The translations under genes were made by a program, and so were the position numbers. Below the pieces are notes generated by a model. It did not search any database, had not been told where the DNA came from, and saw only the letters and a program-made list of their open reading frames with translations. Positions 1 through 12,918 of a DNA stretch of 64,000 nt are shown piece after piece. The stretch is taken from contig JACAXG010000007.1 in assembly GCA_018881555.1 (NCBI GenBank), forward strand, positions 13,993,235 through 14,057,234, read 5' to 3'. Position 1 is the first letter of the stretch. The number at the start of each line of letters is the position of its first letter. The DNA comes from Amblyornis subalaris. Its lineage: Eukaryota > Chordata > Aves > Passeriformes > Ptilonorhynchidae.

Positions 1-3000
1 AGACAAAATTCTGAGAAACAGCAGAAAAACTGTTCCAGGTGCCCCCATGTCCATTTGTGGCATTTAAAAAGCAGAATTCTAGCATTTTTTAAAGCAAGAC
101 TATGTTATACGTCTGGCAGTAAGCTCAAGTAACCCCAGAGCACACTCCCAAGAGTTCATCTTCCGGCGGCAGTTCTGCCTGGTGTATCCGAGTGTTGCCT
201 CTGAGCCTTGGTGTGCGTGTTTGAGGGTTTGTTTGAGCTGACTGTGCTCCTGGTGTAGCTGCATCCAATTTTGCCCACAAGAGCTGTTTGCCATAAAAAG
301 CCGGAGTCCCTCATGTTCCGTCTGTGTGGGCACAGCCAGCTAGGACCAGCCCCTGGTGTGAAATTCACTGCCTGTTCAGTGTGTGACATGGACACAGGGG
401 TCCCTAGCATAGCACAGCAAATCAAATCCTTTTGAAAAACAAGGGGGGGGAAAAAAAAAGAGAAATGCTTACTAATGACAAATGAAATGTCACCTGAAAT
501 AAAATCAGTCTTGCTGTTCTTANCTCCTCAGTTTACAAACTGTTCCAGTGAGACTTCTTAGTGTTATAAACATGCACTATAATTTTACTAGGTTTAAAAC
601 ACTTTCCCTTGGAGTACAGGGAACAAGGGAGGAGGAAAGAAAAACAGATAAAAATCAGATCTTGATGAACACAGTATATGTAGAGAAATTAGGACAATCT
701 CAAGCTGGAGCCTAATATTCTGTTTGCACCAAATAACTCCTTACTGAATATGTGGTCTTGTTGAGTTTAATAACACTCATTGAAACAGTGAAGGAGTTAA
801 AAATTCCTATAAAAAGGATTTTTACATAAGGAAGAATAGGTATAATAAAAGTGTTGTTGGTCTGTGAATGATGTTAAAGAATAAAAGCCAATTCAGATGA
901 TGGTGGTTAAAAACAAAAATAAGTGAAGACAGCTTTGAATATAATAATTTAGAATTTATTTAGGACCATGAATAATAAGTCACATTAGTAGTAATTTATG
1001 TCTGTGCTGTTATGGCCACTAAAACTGTCTATCTTTTTATGTATTTATCTCTAGTAAGAAATATATGTTAATATGCCACATATGTAAGTGATAGAAATAT
1101 AAAATCTGAAAGGAGAAGGTTTGACTTTTCTTGAATAGACATTTATGATAGAACAGATGGATTTGATTCATTTTTGCGTGAATCTTTGAAAAGTCTTCAG
1201 ACCAATCACAAGGCATAGGTGGCATCTAGTACAAGTCATAGTTCTGTGAGGTGAACAAAATGTGAAAAGAAATTTCTCAGGTTTTTCCTCAACTTTCTAT
1301 CAGGGGCACCATTTATTTTTGGCTTTATTGGTGTTCTTGGTTTACAGGAGAAGGGGAAGTCTATGAAGTTATACTTTTATGACATAGATGGTGGAAAATC
1401 ACTTTTCTTCTAAAAGAAATGTAGAGTAGTTACACAAATCTGCTTATAGGAGATTTTCAGCTGCAGAAAATGCTCATATCAGAGAGCTAACCCAGCCAGG
1501 ACATTGTAGGTAAGGGCTATGCCCTACTGTTTCTATTAATCATGCTGTGCTAGTTTCATACTGCAGGGGTTGCAAGCACTACAGTTTGCACTGTCAACAC
1601 TTGCTAAGTCTTTTGAGGCTTTCCTCCACCAACCTCCAGTGGAATAGGTGCCAGAAAAACTGAGAAAAAAAAGTCTGTAGTCAAGGACTTACATGCTAAA
1701 ACAGAAATAAATAAGTAAACAAAAGCAGAAAATTATGGCAAAGCTTTTGCTGATACACTGTTCAAGCATACAAGGAGTACTACTGGTATTCATCTCCTTC
1801 AAGGGAACAATTGCAAGTTATGCAGTTAGAATTAGCTGAACTTTAATTATGCAAATCAGAATTCTGCACATGAGGGAAAGTCACATTTTCCAGACTGGTG
1901 AGAAGACAAAAGCCTACCACTAAAATTAAATCCCAGTGAAACTCAAGTCTCTCTTCCATTCTACTTCTTTCTACTTTCTACAACCTCCTCCCTTCCCACT
2001 TTGATTTTTTTTTCCTCTCAATGTTCAATATCAACAATACTTCCTTTCTGACTTCCAAAGTAGTATTCTCCACATTATGCAGATCAAGAAAAAGCAAGTG
2101 CAGAGCTCTAGATGCACATTAGATAGTTCTTTCTAAAAATAAGTGGTCTCTATGGCAATATTTCACAGTGCCCTTGAAGGTGAAAATTCAGTTTTGCTAA
2201 GCAGAAGTCTTTCAGCAAAAATGACAGATCTCACTTCTATAAGGAGATTGCTATTGTCAAAGCTGTATATTCAAAAAGTCAGAAGTATTTTTAAAAAGTC
2301 GGGAACTAGACAAACTTCCTCTAGAAACTCTTGCATGTTACTGTTTCATTACTTTGATATTATTTTTGTCTCCTTTTGTTCGNCTCTACAAAATGTCATA
2401 GTTTGATTTTCTCAATTTATGACAAAGACCTTTATGAACTGTCAAATTTATTATACAAATGAAACACTGAAACAACTCTCTTTATAAGTTTGAGAGTTGC
2501 TTGTGTTTGTAGAAGGTGCCTGAAGGTTGACTATAANTAACTAATGTTGCTCTGTAGTGTAACCTTCATTAAAATTGGACAGGCTAATTGCATTCCTAAG
2601 TATAAAATCATTTAAAATAGTGGACATATACCATGAAAAAGTAGGACCCCTGTTTTCAGCAAATGACATTACAAGGGTAAGGTAAAGCATTTGTTCTGCT
2701 CAATTCTTGAATTGTGGTGATTGCAAAGGTTAGTACTGGTGGAATTTTAAATTATGCTTCTGTACTCCTGGAGTTTTGTAGCCTGACATCTGTGTGCATC
2801 AAACACCAGTGACAGATCCATGGACATGGACAGATGTAGGTCTCATGTAGGCAATAAGCAAGTGATTTTATATCGTCTTATCAACTGTATATCCTCTAGT
2901 GTTTTGAATTAGAAGACACTAAGAACGCTGTAAATGAAAAAGGAATTTGAGAGGGCAATAAAGAAACAAGTTTAGTTATGTACTGATTTTCAGCATGCAG

Positions 3001-4581
3001 TACATATGTACATATATGTATAGAACACATGTACAGTTATAACGGCAGTGTTTGGGAATTTTTGGATGCTTTCCTAGTAGTAAACATGGAATTAGAAGCT
3101 TTGAGAAAGCCCTAAGATTCACACGTATGATTTCCAGTGTCAAGTCATGTCACATCACTGCCTCATGTATCAGACCCTCATATCGTCAGAAATCATCTGT
3201 ATTTGCATATGGTCCTGCTGTACTGAATTAATTTAGCAAAAGTGCCTTAAGAATCTGCCTAGTCCTGTCACTGTTTAATAAAACTTCTTGGGGATGTGCT
3301 ATTTAAATGAATATGAAGCCACATGGACTCATATAAAAANTATTTGTTTAAATTAAATGTGGCAAACTAATCTGAATTATTTTTACTATATTTGTGTCAA
3401 TTTTAGCTTTATTTTCCATGAGCATTATATAACTAGATGCTGTGATGGGACTTATCATGAGAATAGTAGAACCCGCAATGATAATTTGCAGTGCTGCTCC
3501 TGTTATTTCTGTCTTCAAAATAGAATTAAAAATAATCGATAATCTGACTCTATTTNGCAAGTTTATTTTTTGTAGGAGATCAGAAAACACCTCATTGGAA
3601 TGTGAAGCTGCCAGAGCAACATGATAATTACTTTATCTGTTAATGAGAAANCCATTGCTTGATTTTCCCTGGTCTAGGCTAAAAAAAGAGACTTTAAAAT
3701 GAATTTTACTTGGGTTCCCTTTCACATGTCACATGTTTGAAACATGTTCTGAACATTANTATTGACAGAATGCATTGTAGATATTTACAAAAAAAACCAC
3801 ATCAGAGGGCAGTGAGAGGGAATTTATTTACTTTTTATATGTATATTGCTTCTCCTCCCTGAAGCACTTCATATCCCAAGAGCTTTTTCCTCTCCATTAT
3901 GAATCATTTTCATATCCACTGAACACTGAAACTGCTTTTCAGATTAATAATAAAAATACTTTTTTAAGGCAACAAATCTGGAAAACAAAAGCCTGTGCAC
4001 AGTCNTTACATTGCTGCAAGACTTTCTTTTTCTATAACTATGAGGAAAAAACCCACCAAGTCAGGAATAGAAGGCTTATGAAAAGCTTATTTGTTCTTTT
4101 GTTNTTCACACTGATAAAGCAAGGAAACTGTGAGGTTTGAAATGCTGCTATCAAACCTAAAAGATATTAGTTTGTTGNGGTGCTAAAATACACTTCAGGT
4201 TGTACTGAGAATCGCTCTGGTAATAAATCTGAAGGTAATATAAGACAGTGAAATACAGGTTGCAAATACCTCTAAAGGAATTATTTCATGCTAATAGCTT
4301 GCTGACTTCTTTAATTTCAAGGAGTGCACAAGTCAGTTCCTTCTCTGAATGTTATTACTGTTTTCGAGTAGAAGAAATAGAATTTATAGACACACCAAAA
4401 AATACATCTCATTATTCCCTGCAAGNGATCAACATGCCCAGCTGATCAGCTTTTAGCATGTTTTTGTGCACCACATAAATAGCAAAGCTGTGCAAAACAC
4501 ATTCATTGATGGCTTCGTGAACAAACACAGAGATGGAAAAAGGTTCTGTTGAATTTTAATACTTAGTGTATACTTTAGGAA

Positions 4582-4646
4582 CCTCCCTCCCTCTCTTTCT
4601 TCCTTTTCCCATTCCTCCCTTCCTCCCTTCTTCCCTTCCCTCCCTC
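4582..4646 (+). repeat. Polypyrimidine (CCCTT/CTTC)-rich tract
   Basis: An almost uninterrupted pyrimidine run of about 65 bases (one A) is built from TCCC, CTTC and CCTT units. Such mirror-like purine/pyrimidine tracts can form triplex (H-DNA) structures. No gene is attached. Confidence 0.9.
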
Positions 4647-7600
4647 GAGGTTATTGAAGTTTGTGTCATAGACTAGATATGGGTTTTTTCCCCCATCCTC
4701 TCTCTACCCAGCATTTTCTGCCCTTTCTTAAACACACTTTGCCCAAGGCACCACCGTTCTGGCAGAGGGGTTCAGCTGTTCCCTGCGGTGTGTTGGTTGG
4801 AGCTTCATTGCCTGCTCCTTTGCTGCCTCCTACGCAAGTTTCACTTCATTATTAATGTGAAAATATAGGTAGGTCAAGCCCTGCATGCAGGGGTGCAATG
4901 AGCCCTTTAGACTTCACAGTGGTGGAGCCTTCTTAGCTAGAATAAAATTTGTCGCCTGGTGAAAAGCATAAAACCTGGGGATTGCTGAGTCAAAGATGAA
5001 TGTTCCCTAATTAAATTCCAGAATGCAGTGTAATCTTTACTACTGCTCTGCTGGTAATGCACTATTATAAAACTGAAAATGGAAGATAGTGAGCATTGTG
5101 TAAAGTGACCATTTTATTATACAGCAAAAGGTAGCTGGGGCTTCTGTTCCTTCGCGCGAGGTTCTCTCAACAAGATCATTACAGAATATTGATTAGTCAT
5201 AAGAATTAAAATATGTTTCTCATTACTACTTGACTGAACAAAATTAAGAAAATAGCTAAATAAATTCCTGTAGGTTATAATCTGTCTTCTTGTTCCCTTG
5301 AAAATACAGAGGTTGTGCTTCAGTCTTTCCCCTGGCAAATTTGAACCGCAGTGTTAAAGTGGAAATTTGAATGTTGCTTTTCACAGAGCTGTATGAGCTC
5401 AAAGCTTTTGAACAAGTCACTTTTGAACAAGTTTGGATCCAGATATGATTTTGACTCCCACAAGATGATAGGTTTTCGTGTTTGCTGTTTAAAATAGAGT
5501 AAAATTTTACACAAACTCTGTCATTAGAATCCATGTTGTTTTCTTTTGAGGACTGTTGACTGTGCTACTGTACAATAGTCTTATCANCAGAATGAGACAC
5601 TTTGTGCACTTGCTGAGAAAGAAATGGGCTGAAAATATTCTGTGGTGGTTTCAGAAAAGAATCTTAAAGTATTATCTGCAATTCAATGTACAGTATAATG
5701 CTAACTAAATTAGTATTTCATAAAGCACTTTAATGACATTTTAATTACATTTTAAAAAGTAATATATCATATGGTTTTGCAGTTTGCCATGGGACCGCTA
5801 CTACATTTGAGTTATTAGTCTGCNTTTTTTCTTTTTACAATGTTTCATTACTATTTCCAGTATTTTGTAGTCTGAGCAGTTTCAGAGTGAAATTTCTTAC
5901 ATTAAATCACTTGACAGCTTTAATGCTAATAAATTTTGCATCTTCAGTAGGGAAAAGGGTGAATTTTGATTCTTGTCTGTAAGAGAGCGTGTTGAACAAG
6001 GGAACTGGTCATAAACCACAACAATCCAAACAACTCCCCAACCCTTGTAATGTGGATGACAAAGAGTCTCAGTGGCTGGGATTGCCGTTATTCAGACATT
6101 GAATAATTGCAGTCCTAGGACAAGCAGCTCTTTTTAGCTTTAATAGAACCTCTGGGGTGGGTAGGTATCCCTTCCCTGAGAAAACAAACAAGAGTTTTAG
6201 GATCTAAAATATCTACACGTGTCTAATTTTAAAGATATAATGATAACCCAAGTCCTNCTGCATTGCAGCCCAAAGATTTTGTGTCTTCTTTACGAAACTC
6301 TTTTTCCATTTAACACACAGTGAACTGACTGCCATGGGTGGTAAAACTAGAGAACTGTGACAATTTTCAGTGAAATGACAATCCCAAATTTATATTGAGA
6401 GTACAACAGATGATTGTGCTCTCAGTTATGCACAATCTCTTCCTGTTTCATTGTTGTCTGTGATGAAGGAGAAGGAAAAAACAAAGACAACAGAATTGCA
6501 GCAACCCACTGATGTTGTCACCCAAAGATCAGTGACATAAAATGAATTTTTTGCCATTTGTTCCAGTGAGAACTTAATTAGCTTCAATTTGAAGAAGCAG
6601 TTTCACAGATAAAGTTAATAAAAATGAAATAGCTTCCTGTTAAAAAATCATTAGCTTCCTTTTCTTTTTTCTTTATTTTTATTAAAACAACAACAGGAAA
6701 AAAATAACATGGAATACCCNCTTTGCTTAAAGACTCCCTCGTATCTAGTCTCCAGACTGAATTTAAACATTACATTATTACATTTTATTGTGACTTTTTA
6801 GAAAACTAAATAGCGTGATCTACCTTTCATGCAGGGTCAACTGGAGTTACACAGACTGAAAGGAGTTTGCCAAAGGTCCTTTATATTTCCTCCAGACATT
6901 TTTAAAGGTTTAGTACAAAACTTTAACAAAGCTCAAATCTCAATCCTTAGACAAATCTTTTGAGGTTTTTCTCCTTTTGCATAATTAATTTTAGTGGGGA
7001 TATTATAGAAGTTCAGCTTGCTGTTCTACTGCATGATAATGGTACATTTTGGCAAGACTACTGGAGTTAATTTGAAAGGAGGAATGATGTTTTGGTTATT
7101 TCCATTTAAACAGTCTTACTTGGGATATATCACCACATGATCAGAGTGGCATTACGAGCTTCTCTTTTAAAATGTCTAATATATTAATATAGTATTAAGG
7201 CGCTTTCTTTCCAGCAGGTTCCTAATGTGCTACTCCTGCACACTAAAACATTCAGAAGTAGACTCCAATTACTAAGGGCCTAATTCAGAGCTCTCTAAAC
7301 TTTGTGGGTCAATTTGTAAACTCCTTGGTAAGAAACGACTGAGTTGTATCATGTAAGGGCTGAACTGAAGCCTAAGAAGCAGCTTAAGAATTTTATATAT
7401 GTGCACCTGGGAATATAAATTAGTTTCTTTCTACATAATTTTTAAAGTTAATATATATGATAGTTAGCAATGCTAGGGAGGAAGGTCAGAAGTTACCCAT
7501 TTCAGACAGGAAAGCAATCCTGAATGAGTGGGAAGACAGTAAAAGTATCTATGAATTTATAGGAATCATTAAAAGAAAGGGAGGGAGAGGAAATAAAAAA

Positions 7601-8296
7601 AAAAAACCTAAAAAAAGTGAATAAAAGAGGACTATAAAGAAGACCAGAAATTTGGAGTAGGATTAAAGATGTTTTTAACAAACATGTTCAGACCACTGAG
7701 GGAGGTATACACTGACTTCAGAGAGCTTTAATTTAAGCCTCAAGCAAGGTTTTCAGAAAACTCATAGCTTAAACTTGTGGCATTAAAATAAGTCTGTTGG
7801 ATTGTTTTGAAAACAGTATGTGCAGTGGATGGAAGGATATACATATGGACTACATGCACCTTATACAGTTGTTCTTAGCCTCGGGAAACCTTTCTTCTAC
7901 CTTTTGTGCAGAGTTCAGAGACTTGAAATAAAAATGAGGAGCAAAGGATTCTTGTATTGTGACAAATTCTCCATTGCAGTGTGCGAGCTTCCATTATAAT
8001 GGAGAAAGTGGGAGGTGAACGTGGATTTCCCCTTTGCATCCTTGTTTAAAAGCTCAAAAACTAGGCTNGTGGCCTTAATGATCTGCCTTAAAATATACTC
8101 TGATAACAGTATCTGCATCTAAAATCAGAACATATACATTTCACCATATAGATAAGAAAGAAGAAAAGTGATTTCTTCCTTCTCAGTTATCTGACATGCT
8201 ATCTATAAGGCCAGGGACAATAAGTTCTCACTTGATACTTCTGGGAGTTGCTAGCTCTCATATTTCCTGTTACCCAGAAGANATCAGAAGGGGGGA

Positions 8297-8318
8297 AAAA
8301 CCAACCAACCAACCAACT
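8297..8318 (+). repeat. Short (AACC)n microsatellite
   Basis: About four AACC units follow a G/A run (GGGGGGAAAAA). It is short and has no visible association. Confidence 0.85.
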
Positions 8319-11300
8319 AAAAGAGCCTTTTAAGTGTATTCCTTAAAGCCCCACACCTTCAGTAAGAGTCACGTAGGTATATGCTCAGATGCACTGAGCA
8401 AGTGCTCTTTGTAAGCAGCTGGCACAAGTGCACACAAAAGACTTAAATCGTGGTGAAGTTCTACTTTTAGAAACAAAANGTTCTGTAGACCTTACAAGGG
8501 CTCTGTATAAAATAGAGAGTTNCACCTGAAAGCCACAGCTACCATTTGTCTTCTGTACAGCTTTATATCANCACCTGCCATCATTTGTCTAAATTCAGGA
8601 TCTCCTCCCAGAAATCTGTAAAGAAAAGGAAGGTTTGATTATGAAAAAGGCTTTGTCTGGGTCATTACATCACTTGGTTATGAGGAATGTGGATAAGCAG
8701 GAAACCTAGTACTTCCACTCTCAAAATAGAAATATCAAAGTAATTTGAAGCTGCAAAATTTTTGGACAAGCTCTTTTTCAATGTATGTATCAGGGCATAG
8801 AAGTGATGCTGATTTATTTATCCTATATTGAATAGTGTGTCTGAGAATAGCATTAATGGTGATAAATAATAATCTGATAAAGAGTCTGTCACATTTTAAA
8901 AATAAGCAAATGTCTGCCAGACCACAACAGATGGACTTTGGGTGTTGCGGTATAAGTGTGCATTAATAATTTAATTATCTCTTCTGTAAGNATAAATTAT
9001 GAACCTTTTATTTGCATTGTGTAAAAGCAGGTACCTTTTACAAGCAGTGAAGGTGTAAGAACCATGTTCTTCAGGATTGGAATCCAGAATGCCTGAGTCA
9101 GGCCTTAGGTCAAACAATCTATAAAATTAGAAAATCATCCTCTGTTTGTAATGTGCCTTTAGCTGATATTTCATCCTTTTCTCCCTTGGTTGTCATAAGA
9201 ATAATTGTATTAATATTTGTGGAGTGACCATATAACAGAGAACAGTAGTTGTTCGAGTGGACAAGTTAAAATGAGGAATATATAAATGGCGAAAAATTAT
9301 TAAAGCTGAACTAATGAAAGACGACACACTCGAGTGCTTCATACCTGACATCATCCTTCAGCTGGCACTTCCATAATATGGACAGGAATGTTTTACATCC
9401 TCCTATGACCAGCAGGTTTTTACAGCAGCATTTACTGAATCATTTTATCTCCCAAATTGAGCAATAAATTTTACCTTTACAGCTTCTTTTTAAAACCTGA
9501 AAAATACACAAACATTACGCTTTTGCGGATAGTTTTTTTGAAATGTCATCCTACAGAGCAAGATACTATGTCTGATTTTAAACAAACCTGATCCTAGAGT
9601 GGAAGTCGATTGACCAGCTAGTGCTTTAAGATAATGTAGAACCCATGCAAATCCCACATAAATGTGTTTATTCCAATGCGATTTGTATTAATCATTTACA
9701 TCCTAGAAAGAATAGTAAAGGGCTCTTTATATACTTTAGGTTTTGATTTGGTTTTTGTCATCATTTACTTGAAGANATGAAATTTACCATGCTGATGGCT
9801 TTCTTTTAATGGCCTAATAGGAACGAAGATACTTCAATGTTTATGGCTTTTTCGTAGTGAAGTGTGAATATGAAGTTCCTTAACAGCAAAATCCAGTGAG
9901 GTGGTGCCCTTGTGAAATTCCAAAGTTGGTAACTCCCACTGATGTCACGTATAAGAGAAAGTGTAGCCAGTAGTTGCAGCGGCTTCCATGCCTGGATGAA
10001 CCAGAACTAGGAACAAAAGTCTCAGAGATGAATGTGGCAGATCCAGTAGCCATGCAGGTTGGATGGAGGGGGCAGTGGCATAGGACTGGGAGTAGGAAGT
10101 TTACANTTATGCACAGGGAAAACCTCTGGCACTGGAGATGGGTGGGATCCTTTATAATGCCCAGTGTCTACAGGAGCCTTGCTTCCCTTCAAGGACAAAT
10201 GCTGGTGGTGCATCACAGCACAGTAGAGGCAGAAGTGCTCTGCATCTGGCAGCAGAGCTCAGGCAGAGGAGCAGATGGATCCCCACCAAATGGGGTTTTT
10301 GCATAACCCACTTTCATTTGCCACATTGCTGCCCTTTTTTAAAAAAAAAAAATAAATCTTGGTTTCCCTCTTCCCTCTTCCTCTTGACTGATTGCTCTGG
10401 CTGCATTTCTTGAGTGACTAAAAAGCATTTGATGAGTGAACTGTTCTGGTTGAAAAATAACTTTCCACATGTAGAGAGATTTGAAAAATGTAGTTTTCAG
10501 CCACACCAGCTTCCTTATTTAATTCACTGGATAGCCACTGCCCCCTGACACTGGCACAAGGGGATTAGCAGGCAGCAATGGCTGCAGGAAGTTAAACAGT
10601 AAAGATGACAAAGGTACGAAACTTAATATAGTGTGGTAAGTTTTGCACACAGAGAGTTCTGCCCCATATTGGCTAGAATGGCAGTGGCTGTTTCTGTTGC
10701 TAGAATTTTAAAAAGTGTTGTGCCCAAGAGAAATATTCTGTAGAGAACCCCAGGTCCCCAGGATAGAAATTTAAATAATGCTCTGTGGATGCTATACTCT
10801 GCTTTTTAGTGTAAGCTTGAGGTGATTCCCTACAATGTAGACATCCTGTTACAGCCTCATGTTTGAGAACAAAGCAATAACGACCACAGCTAAACACAGC
10901 AAATACAGTCTGAACAGAGACACAGCTGTTAAATGTGGGGCATTTCTGAAAGAGGCTTTGGAATGTTCTGCAATTGTCATAATTCACACACAAAGCTTTG
11001 GCAAGATAGAGACATTAGGGGCTTTTTTAATGCCACACCCCTATAAATTATTTCATTCTCATACCTCATTTCCTTGTCTTCCCCTGATAATTTGTAAGAA
11101 CCAGAATTCACCTATAATTAGCATACTCAACTAAGAATGCCTAGTTAAAAACTTTGCTGACACAGTACAAACGGGACGCTGCATATACTTTTCTTTTGTG
11201 TGTCTTTTTCAGATCGAGCATTTTCCATGCTAAAAAGTCAAGCTGTTGTTGCTTTCTACTAGTAATAGCCATAAATGTTAAGAATAAAGTGAAAATAGCT

Positions 11301-11416
11301 TAGCAGATTACCATATATTTCTTTCCCAAGAGAATGAAATAACATATAATAGGTATTGTTTATGGCATTGTAGACTAGTTAGATTTAGTGTGCTTTTTAT
11401 TTCACATCTACACTGG

Positions 11417-11443
11417 CTATATATATATATATATGTATGTATA
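11417..11443. repeat. Short (AT)n / (ATGT)n microsatellite
   Basis: TATATATATATATATA runs into GTATGTATAAAA. It is a simple dinucleotide repeat and no gene is nearby. Confidence 0.85.
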
Positions 11444-12781
11444 AAATAGTTAAATTCAGCTAGTACATCATTTCAGCATTTCTAGCAACATTGTAGAAAA
11501 TATTACCTGTGCAATGTGACCTGACCTGTTCTTAGCCTTCTCGTGGGTGAGGAATTCATAGTTTTTTTCACTAGGGTGAAGGTTTGTTTCTTTCTGCATT
11601 TTGATGTCTATGCGAGTTCTTTCTTCTCTGCATTCATGAGATTTGTTCTAGGCAACATTGTTTGAACACTATTTAATATTAAAAACTCCATGGAGGTAAG
11701 TAAAAATATTTTTATTAAGCAGCATCTTAAATAACAATCAATAATATGTTTTCTGTGTAAATATATAATAAACATAGAGGTTTGAACTGTAGGTATAATT
11801 TTTATTTTATTTTTCTTTATGTGAACATACAAGTCTGCTTGATCTTATTTTAAGGTAATAGTATGACATTTAAATTTTATTAAAATAAAGCTTAGTAACT
11901 GCTATCAGGTAAAAAAAAAGAGAAAATATTAGATGCCCTTATTAGAGCTTTCAGGAGGATGTGTTTTAATATTAATGAAAACTTATAATTGATCATTTTG
12001 GTTATAGATTCTCGTAAGCATGTGTGTTGAACCTGTAGCATAAATTTTGATAAATCCACCATTAAGATTTCAAAGCAATGGTGCTCTTATCTTGCAATGA
12101 AAGGTGTTGAATGCAGACTATTTTTCAATTAACTAATTTCCGAAGAGAAGGGAGAACCTATATTTCTGCTATTTAGAAGCAGTTTCATTTTTGCATTGGC
12201 ATGGAATGTATTTTTGTTCACATATAAAGATTGGTATTCACATACACCTTCAGCATTCCTCTTCAGGTAGTAAAAGGAGAGTGCTTTTCTCTCTACATAG
12301 CAGCTGCTTCTTATTTATTTTCCTACACATGCTTTTCTGAATTTAAAGGGAAGCAGTCTGAAAAGTAAAGATCCCCATTTCAATTCAAAACCAGTTTGCA
12401 AAGGCGTCAATCTGAGGGGTTTTTTGCAACACAATTTACTCCATAGATCACTGCATCTTATGAAAGGATTTCAAGCATCTGTGTGTTTCCCACATTTCAA
12501 GAGAGGATACTTCATGGAAAGGGAATCAGAGAGTATCATATCCCTGGTGAAGCTTGCAGAAAGAACATGACTCCAGCTTTGATAGTCTGCTCCTCTTCTG
12601 GCAGGATTGTTCAAATTCTTTTGAGCTCAGGGCAGGAGCAGTTCTCTGCACTGCAGCCTGGCACTCAGGCACCTTCAACATCTTCTGTTGTCATTACTCA
12701 ACATATTGTCACTGTGACTGTTGGACAGATTGATTTTTGGCATAGAAGCAACTGTAAGCTGTAAGTTTTTCTTCCTTGTAG

Positions 12782-12918
12782 CTGCACCTTCAGGAAAATG
12801 AGGAATTGGAGAAAGACAAGGACAAGGAACAGAAAGATGAAACAGGAATGCTGCTTGAACCTGAGCTTTCCCAAAGCAGCAATGTACTGTGCACTATGGA
12901 ATAACTGACTAGGGGGAG
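12782..12918 (+). CDS. Possible small exon with in-frame stop, Lys/Glu/Asp-rich
   Basis: A strong acceptor (TTTTTCTTCCTTGTAG, AG at 12780-12781) is followed by a frame reading LHLQENEELEKDKDKEQKDE and then TGMLLEPELSQSSNVLCTME, with TAA at 12902-12904. A good donor, GAG/GTAAGG, has its GT at 12919-12920. The 137-nt segment would be a normal exon size. With the stop inside, it could be an alternative 3' coding end or an exon that sends the transcript to decay. The charged low-complexity peptide names no family. A second frame is also open over most of the segment, so frame choice is uncertain. Confidence 0.25.

Larger units (their letters stand above)
1..12780. other. Non-coding, AT-rich unique sequence
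   Basis: I find no supportable gene here. The open frames are short, have biased composition and lack splice or start context. A somewhat GC-richer segment lies at about 130-430 with overlapping minus-strand frames up to 89 codons, none recognisable. Another, at about 9,970-10,310, has a 110-codon plus frame but no protein-like signature. Simple repeats are listed separately. Confidence 0.6.

Noticed and set aside
6740..6775. CTCCAGACTGAATTTAAAC resembling reverse-complement CR1
   Set aside because: Only about a dozen bases match and the flanks do not continue the CR1 pattern.
9974..10306. 110-codon plus-strand frame
   Set aside because: Trp/His/Gly-rich composition typical of a chance frame in moderately GC-rich DNA, with no recognisable domain and an N inside.
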